Shown here in pieces: positions 57,974-64,000 of a DNA stretch of 64,000 nt; position 1 is the first letter of the stretch, and each line of letters starts with the position of its first letter. The stretch covers positions 8,189,315-8,253,314 of the forward strand of contig CM041199.1 in the NCBI GenBank assembly GCA_023078555.1, read 5' to 3'. Below the pieces are notes generated by a model. It saw only the letters and a list, made by a program, of their open reading frames with translations. It was not told where the DNA came from and did not search any database. This DNA is from Ulva prolifera. Taxonomy: Eukaryota; Chlorophyta; Ulvophyceae; Ulvales; Ulvaceae. The position numbers and the translations under genes were made by a program.

Positions 57974-59447
57974 ATGGGTTGCGATTGCTACTGCGGCTGC
58001 GCAACACGCGCAAATCGCTTGAAATGGGCTGTTTTCGCCACAGCTGCATCGGCATCAGCGGCTTGCATCGCCGCATACAACAGCGTGATGTCGGACTGCC
58101 GAGGCCAAGAGGCATACCTCTCTGGCACGCCCCTGCTCCTCGCCGACCACCGTGTCGTGACGAGACTCTCGTCACGACCGTGGACGCGGGAGAGCCTGTG
58201 TTGACCTGATGACAAAAAATTGCCCGCCTGTCTCTGCATTGAAGGTACACGGTCGGCTCGTGGCCTTCAGCTTCTCTTGCATGCAAGAGCTGGACTGCGT
58301 CCGCAGACGCAAATCCAGTCGATGAGACTGATCTGCGATGCCCCTTATGTGACGTCAAGTAAAGGACAATTCCATTTGAATTTACTGAGCCATTGTGTAA
58401 ACGAAATCGATGGTTCGGAAGCATTCGTTTGCTGTGTCTGTCAGCACCCGTTTGCTCGGGTGCCACTCTCTCACAAATGCTGCTGAGCTAGCTTGCTGAT
58501 TGCAGCTGCAGCCAAGATGCCAGGCCCGCACGGATGAAAGTGTACATGAGTGCAGAACGATATCGCTAGCTCTCTGATGCGGAGCCTGTGGTGCAGAGTG
58601 CCGCACGAACTACCCGAGCACGCCCGGCCACGGAGCTCCAGACCCGTGTGGGTTTCAGGAACTGAGCTTGGCATTCTGCCTGGAGAAGCACGCCCGGACG
58701 TTGCTCCTTCTTCAACTCTTCGCACTCATCTTCTTCATCATCTGCACGATACCGCTCTACATGATGTGCTGCTGCAGTGAGCCTCCCACCATGGCTGTCC
58801 CTGAGCAGGTACGTACTATTCTGTAGAATCTTGCTACAGCGCTGCCCTGGCCTGTGTGACAGAGGAGAGTGACAGAAGAGATGCTGTAGTAGAATGTAGA
58901 ATTGCAGACGGGCGCAGACAAGGACAGTCAAAGAAGACTTTGTCTGGAATCACAATTCACACAGGTAGCTGTGATGCATCGGCCCGCACACACACACACA
59001 CCCTGGTCTGGTAGGATCATCACCATTATGATCATGGCCCAAATTATAGCTTGCTCAGCCCCTGCTCACGCAGTCCGGCAATAGAATGGACAGCAGCAGC
59101 TGTGGCGTGCAGCAGTGTTGGGTCGATCACATAGAACAATTCCGAGTTCCCAGATCTAATTTCGGGGTGGCAGCCCTGGAAACGCTGCAGAGCGACACAA
59201 CACTGGTGTGCAGGCACACGCAGAGGTCGAACTCGGAGTGGCTCCTCCAGTAGCCCTGCCGGCCCCCATGAAGCCGCTGAGCGTCCTCAAGCCCAAGGGC
59301 CCCAAAAGGTTCCGGGGGCCGTATGCAAACTCCCTGGACGCCTACGCCCCACTCGATTCCGGCCCGGACCTGAGTTCGCGGCTGCAAAGCGTGGCCGAAG
59401 CAGACCTAGACGATTTGAAAGGCGAGGGGCTGCTGGACCGCAGCTGA
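57974..59447 (+). CDS. YCGCATR-family two-transmembrane protein, copy 2
   Basis: Three exons (57974-58124, 58597-58808, 59214-59447), 198 residues, phases closing. It starts MGCDCYCGCATRANRLKW. Helix 1 spans about residues 19-41. The loop cysteines are C42, SEC, APDPC and AFCLEKH, aligning one-to-one with copy 3. Helix 2 is LLLLQLFALIFFIICTIPLY, then MMCCCSEPP as in copy 1. The tail has AHAEVELGVAPP, PKRFRGPYANSLDAYAPLDS and an acidic end (EADLDDLKGEGLLDRS). The Tyr-rich block could be a phosphorylation or sorting site (inference). Intron 1 begins GCACGC at the same position as in copy 1. The 3' splice site of intron 2 lies 8 bp beyond a MITE-like element that forms the end of the intron. The unusual GC donor is required by the exact 151-base first-exon length and phase shared by all three copies. 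Confidence 0.78.
59113..59205 (+). mobile_element. MITE-like element, copy D, at the end of intron 2 of paralog 2
   Basis: 93 bp with terminal inverted repeats CAGTGTTGGGTCG and CGACACAACACTG (12 of 13 matching). It is too short to encode anything, so it is non-autonomous. No clear target-site duplication is visible. It is the best-preserved of four copies, all within 11 kb. Confidence 0.75.
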
Positions 59448-60639
59448 GCCGTGTGGCTGAGGTGACATCCGAGGAAGTGGCCGCAGCAGCGTGGCTGTGT
59501 GCTCGTGGCCATCGCCACAGAGCACATCGTTAGCGGAGCAAGTCAAGGCCTCGATGTCATGTAGTGTAGAGTAGATGTCATCCAAGCATTCGTTCAGCAC
59601 ATGGCTTCCAAGCATTTGGTTCAAAATCGACTTGTCATGTGTGTGGTTCAAAGCCGACTTGCGATGTGTGTGCCACACGCAATCGTGGCTGTGGCTGTGT
59701 GAAGTTGTCAGGCCCTAGGGGCTGAGCAGACTCTGCAGGTGTCTCTGTCCGTTGAATCTCGTTGCTGCCGCACCATACCGCTGTGGCGGACGATGTCGGT
59801 GCAGCAACCCGGGAGCCCAAGCTGGCCCTTCAGCCACTGCCCTCGGCGACTGTGGTATAGAGCTAGCCTGTGCAGGGAGATTCGGCCCCTCCCCTCGTTG
59901 CGGGCGAAACCCCGCGGGACCCCGGTGAAGTTACAGCTGTAACTGGTGGCCTGTGGTATGCCACAGGCACATGCATGCGATTGGTTGCCAGGGATGGCAG
60001 CCTGCACAGGGTTGCCGGGTGGCCTCCGGCGGCCTGCATGCGTGTGTGCATCGGCCCCCTGGACGCCACGACACGTCTGGGCTGTCGCCTCGTCCGACCG
60101 AGACCGCACCAAACGAGGATGCATTCAGGCGACAGCTGCTGACACACTGCATCGCAACTCTGAAAGCAGTTAGGCTTAGTCTGGCAATGTGGCCAAGAGT
60201 GTTGCCACATGTACGTCCTGTCAATTTGGGCATGCACATTACTCTGAGCCATGCTGGCGGAGAGCATAGTCAAGCTTCCAGCCTGGGCTCCATGCCCCAG
60301 CGGGCGGTGCACAACCCCGCACCCCGCACACACCCCCGCGCGGCTGCAGATCCGAGCCGCAGCATCCTAGGAGTGCTGAAGAGGCCAGGACTGGAGTTTG
60401 AGGGGGTCAAGGAAAACAACGACAGAGAGGCGCTGTTTGAAGCAATGTGAATGTGGACTGACTTCGCCGCATCCTGAAGCAGACATTGACGGCTTGTTAA
60501 CATGCCGTCAATGTCAACGTTGTGTAGGGCATCGGACGCATACTGCTGGCACGCATGCATGCATACTCTCATGGTCATCCCGAATCGACCAATTTGAATG
60601 GGTGCGCACCCAGCCATGTGGAAGCATGCGCTTGCCACG
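59448..60639. other. Gap with one possible exon
   Basis: 59.45-60.2 kb shows no supported gene; a short direct repeat of GTTCAAARYCGACTTG lies at 59.62-59.66 kb. At about 60.29-60.45 kb a plus-strand GC-rich frame reads AVHNPAPRTHPRAAADPSRS, then ILGVLKRPGLEFEGVKENND, and stops after EAM. It has coding composition but no identified partner exon or family. Confidence 0.35.
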
Positions 60640-61310
60640 GCCGCAGGCCGCTGCCGGTTCTCGGAATCCACTTAGTTAAATTTCACTTGAATTCACTCAT
60701 CCATGGCACTGGGCCAAGCACAAGCTCGCGCCACAGCCCTACCGGCAACACCTGCCATAGATTGCAGCCCCAATTGGAGCACATGAGCATTCCCCTTTCA
60801 CAACGCCACACTCAATTGGTTAATCGGCGCAAAGCATTCACCACCAAAGCACACCGTGGTGCAACGCACCAAACCGAGACGCAACCGCAGCTAGCGGATT
60901 TAAATGCGCCATAGCAGGCTGCCCCAACGTTGGTTAACCGGCCATGCGTCTCATGCCACAATGGCACAACATCATATGCATCAGGGTCGTATGCAACGAC
61001 ATGCATTGCGTTTCTGCACATCCCGCACTGCCGCAGCAGACCCTGCCTCCCGAGCCGCCACGCTGCAGTAGGTATTAGCAGAGGGGATCACGATCGACAC
61101 ATCCTCTATGCACAAAGGGGCATCAGGCGGCGCAAACATGATGTCCCCTACCTTCTCCCGGGCCATCGCCGTGAGCACCTCCTCGAGGACTAACCCGGCC
61201 CTTCCTGTTGCGCCCCAGCCCCTGCAGCAGCGTGGCCACCTCGAAGTTGGCCTCAACGAGATATCCAGCGCATTCAGCAGCTGCTGCGACCCTGCGACTA
61301 CTCACCAGCC
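60640..61310 (-). repeat. Repeated unit, copy b (inverted relative to copy a)
   Basis: On the minus strand it encodes VLTAMAREKVGDIMFAPP, then IPSANTYC and VRDVQKRNA, then a flank homologous to that of copy a. The 5' part of the ORF (VAAAAECAGYLVEANFEVAT) is in a different frame from the GDIMF part. The end after QKRNA also differs in frame from copy a. An intron or decay could explain each. Its status as a working gene is doubtful. Confidence 0.6.
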
Positions 61311-61544
61311 ATCCTCTTCATCCTCTCCACTGTCCCGACCACTCTCATCGCCGCCCCGCAGCTCTCCGGTGCTCAAGCGCAAGACAACTCAGCCTCGTGC
61401 CGCTCATCAAACGGCTCAATCTCGGCCATGTCAATCTGCTACGGCATTGGCGGCTGGAGCAGCCGCCGGCGCCGGCGCGGCGGCCTCGTGGGCGGCTGGT
61501 GGTGGCGTCGGGGCTGCAGGCGGCGGCTCTGCGAGCATGTGTAT

Positions 61545-61680
61545 GTACTTACAAAGGGCAGAGGCTGGGCATGAAGCCGGTTCTCGGAAGCCACTCGCAA
61601 ACCCATTCACTCATTCATGGCACTAGGCCGGGCACGAGCGCGTGCCGCAGCTCTGCCTCGCGTGTGCACGGATGTACGCA
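61545..61680 (-). repeat. Repeated unit, copy c (flank segment only)
   Basis: On the minus strand it reads TAGTGCCATGAATGAGTG, CCGAGAACCGGC and CTTTGTAAGTACATACAC, matching flank sequence of copies a and b. It precedes copy b in the same orientation, so b may be a unit whose 5' exon is c. The following minus-strand sequence (AEPPPAAPTPPPAAHEAA, AEIEPFDERHEAELSC, STGELRGGDESGRDSGEDEE) is composition-wise coding and may be the body of that gene. Confidence 0.5.
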
Positions 61681-61699
61681 TGACTGCATGGATGTGTGT

Positions 61700-61757
61700 T
61701 CCAGTCCAGTGGTAGAGCGGTCACATCACTGGACTGCCACAAGGTGTGGTACCACCC
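61700..61757 (+). other. tRNA-like stretch, possibly a SINE head
   Basis: Contains AGTCCAGTGGTAGAGCGG, like a tRNA D-arm, and a GGTACCACCC sequence about 38 bases on, like a degraded B box. The stems do not pair well enough for a functional tRNA. A GTCCAGTG/CACTGGAC inverted repeat lies across it. Confidence 0.2.
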
Positions 61758-62328
61758 ATGCTCCTATTCGCGTCGTTCACACGAGTTCTGCGGTGCGGCC
61801 CGCATCCACGGCTCAGTCCTACCAGCAGACCACACCCACGACATGCATGTACTGCGGGGACTGAAAGGCATCACCCCACCGCCGCTCTGCAGTTTGTGGC
61901 CATGGCGTGAGGGACCGCTGGCTTGCTGTGGTCGGCTAAGTGCGGGTGCAACGGCTGATCGGTTCGGTGATTGTTGCAGGTGCATGGAAAGCTGCACCAG
62001 CTGACGTGTTCAACGTGGCTTTGCTAGCTGGTTGTGAACAGCTCGGGCAGTCTTTCGTAGTTGGCCATGGCCGCCTGGAACTTGCTTGCCACGGCTGTCT
62101 AGTCTTGATCGCGCCAAGCGCGTTCTTCCGCACCGCCACGTGCACGGCGTGTTCTTCACCTAGGCGCATTCACCTTGACGCTGTTGAATGGACTGCTAGG
62201 CCCCATCAATCGCGCATATGAGGATAGCACAATATATTTGTGCTGATGCTCCGGCTTGCTGAGGTGTAGCCGCTGGGGCATTGTGCAGGAGCACCGTTGT
62301 TCGGGTGCATCCGTATCGTTCGGTGAAC

Positions 62329-63428
62329 ATGAGCTCACATTGCTACTGCGGCTGTGCTACACGCTCCAATCGCGTCCAATGGGCGGCATTTGTGATTGCC
62401 GGACTGGCAGGACTGATGTTCCTGGCAGCGTACCTGGGCGTGTTGTCGAGATGCAGAGAACCCAAGGTCGATCTAGCTAGTACGCTCCTCTTCACTTGAA
62501 TGAATTTGCACCCATCCGGCTGCATTTAAACGCTGCCTTCGCTCACAGCGCCAAGTGTGCGCGTCCGGACGCTTACAATTCTACAATATTTCAACAGCAC
62601 GGGAGCGCATAATCCGGACCTGCTTGACCATGAGCTCAAAATAAACATCATGAGCTCCACATGCAAGCGCTACGTGTCGATTAGGTACATATTTGTGCAG
62701 TTTCGCACAGGTGGAGCTCTCAATGCCATGCTGCCACCATTTCGAGAGTAGGCCTTCCAGCCTGGCTTTCGTCTTTTGTCTGCACATTTTTCAGACAGGG
62801 CAGAGTCCCAAGACCTACGTTCATGCTGTCTGTGTGTTTGCCCTGCAGAATGCCAGGATGGCCATGAGTATAGCCCCGAGGTGTACGGAGGGGATCCCTG
62901 TGTCAACCAGGAAGTGGTCCTGTCAAGCTGCCTCAGGGACCACGTGGACTCTCTAACCTTCCTCCCGATACTGATGGCTCTATGCTTCGTTCTCTGCCTC
63001 ATTCCATTGTACATGATGTGCTGTCGCACGAGGCCTCCCAGCCTCGGAGAGGTATGTCCCGACTGTAGCAGCCTGCCATCACAACTTGGTTTTAGTACTC
63101 GGCCCGTGTATTCCTCTCCTTTTGCAGCCAAATGGTGTCTGCTCTAAACATTCTATGTGTTTGGTCCCTGCCTTTTGTGCATGCGCCAGCGAACAGGCCT
63201 GTGGGCTTGAAGCAATCACCTGAGCCTTGATGCTTCTGCCTGCAGGACGCCTATCAGGCAGTAGAGCTCGGCACAGCTGCTCCTGCCTCTCAACGTCCCC
63301 GAAAGTATCGAGGGCCGTATGCAGCCTCTCCAGACAGCTATGCGCCCCTTGAAGGCCGCACAAAGCTTGATCAGCAAGGCTCCTTTGCAGCCAGTTCAGC
63401 CGCTGATGCGCCCCTAGACCCGAGCTGA
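62329..63428 (+). CDS. YCGCATR-family two-transmembrane protein, copy 3
   Basis: Three exons (62329-62479, 62849-63051, 63246-63428), 178 residues, phases closing; the shortest and cleanest copy. It starts MSSHCYCGCATRSNRVQW, lacking the MG start of copies 1 and 2, so any myristoylation is not a family rule. Helix 1 is residues 19-41, the loop cysteines are C42, C52, C68 (GGDPC) and C78 (SSCLRDH). Helix 2 is 86-107 (ILMALCFVLCLIPLYMM), then CCRTRPPS. The tail has DAYQAVELGTAAPA, RKYRGPYAASPDSYAPLEG and ends DAPLDPS. All three donors are GT (GTACGC, GTATGT) where copies 1 and 2 have GCACGC at intron 1. Topology is inferred: N-terminus and tail cytosolic, four-Cys loop outside or lumenal. Confidence 0.8.
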
Positions 63429-64000
63429 CCTCTCGCTGTCCTCGTGCCGCATATCACTCAGCCCAGATGCTCGCAACAGCGCAGGGAGCAGACCATGGGA
63501 GTGTCCCTGCCTGCTGCTGAAGGCATGGCTCCTTGACAGAAGCTGCCTACGCAGAACAGCTAGTGCTGATATTGTGACCCTTGCCTGGTGCCATGACGAA
63601 CTTCAATCGACAGGCATCGTCTCGTAGCGTTTTAGAGGCCCAGTAGCGTAATGATGAGGGCATCAGCTCCGAAGTTCTGGGTCTGGATGGGATGACCCTT
63701 CTATGCCGCAATGCTGCTGCTCTGCAGGCAGCATGGCGCCAATTTTTTCTCACCAAGGCCAGCAGCTATGTGCAGTGCCTAGATGATTGACTGAGACGTA
63801 CCTCTGTCGATTCCAACTTGTGTGTAGCTGGTAGCCTTGCCCAGCCTGCATCTGCAGGGGGCGTGACTGGCAGGCATCGGCGGACCGTTGTCCAGCCACC
63901 TGCAGCAAGGGCACGGCGCAGAGCTGCTGTGGTAGCGGGCCACCTGCAGCAAAGGCACAGCGCAGAGCTGCTGTGGTAGTGGGCCACATGTGCCGTAGAC
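63429..64000. other. 3' flank of paralog 3; no gene seen before the window ends
   Basis: No exon is supported. A 44-bp tandem repeat lies near the right edge. The cluster may continue beyond the window. Confidence 0.45.
63895..63990. repeat. 44-bp tandem repeat, two full copies and the start of a third
   Basis: The unit starts GCCACCTGCAGCAAGGGCAC and ends GCTGCTGTGGTAGCGG. The copies differ at about three positions. A third copy diverges after GCCAC. Confidence 0.95.

Noticed and set aside
59708-60124. Minus-strand 138-codon frame
   Set aside because: His/Cys/Arg-rich composition without conserved motifs or clear start; probably chance in GC-rich sequence.
63895-63990. Possible CRISPR-like repeat array
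   Set aside because: The 44-bp units are directly adjacent with no spacers, and this is a eukaryotic nuclear sequence.

Overview
The window reads as nuclear DNA of an intron-rich, GC-rich unicellular eukaryote. Coding exons are GC-rich with strong third-position bias. Introns are spliceosomal, and there are G, C and CA homopolymer or simple-sequence tracts. The TOM40-like protein resembles the plant form at its C-terminus, and about half of the 5' splice sites read G(T/C)NCG, as I recall being common in volvocine green algae. A green alga is therefore my best guess, but this is inference; no rRNA, tRNA or organelle marker is present.

Left part (0.5-25 kb): a minus-strand membrane-anchored coiled-coil protein of unknown role. 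Then come a divergent pair, RsmH/MraW rRNA methyltransferase (-) and the TOM40 mitochondrial import channel (+), and a second divergent pair, a class I cyclic-nucleotide phosphodiesterase (-) and Tudor-SN/SND1 (+). A TLC-domain membrane protein of the TLCD4/TMEM56 type (-) follows. I rebuilt intron phases exon by exon; they close exactly for RsmH, SND1, the TLC protein, kinesin and the WW protein, which is the main support for these models.

Middle part (25-47 kb): a 4-kb gene-poor stretch, then a 14-exon kinesin-4 (about 2,037 residues, with a long Ser/Pro/Arg-rich tail), then an FNBP4-like protein with three WW domains on the minus strand. These are housekeeping genes with no evident shared pathway.

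Right part (47-64 kb) is different in character. It holds three tandem plus-strand copies of a family I do not recognise. These are 178-208-residue proteins with an N-terminal YCGCATR motif, two membrane segments around a four-cysteine loop, a second helix ending in IPLYMMCC and a tail with YxGPYAxSxDxYAPL. All three have the same three-exon structure, with a first exon of exactly 151 bases. A broken fragment of a fourth copy lies between copies 1 and 2. Also present are a secreted TIMP/netrin-like protein, about four copies of a ~93-bp MITE-like element (one forming the end of an intron, 8 bp from the splice site of copy 2), and a repeated ~0.7-kb unit in both orientations that encodes a small unknown ORF. 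This cluster is the part most likely to be undescribed.

Four introns in the window appear to begin with GC rather than GT (GCACGC or GCACGT). Two of them are at the homologous position in paralogs 1 and 2, where paralog 3 has GTACGC.
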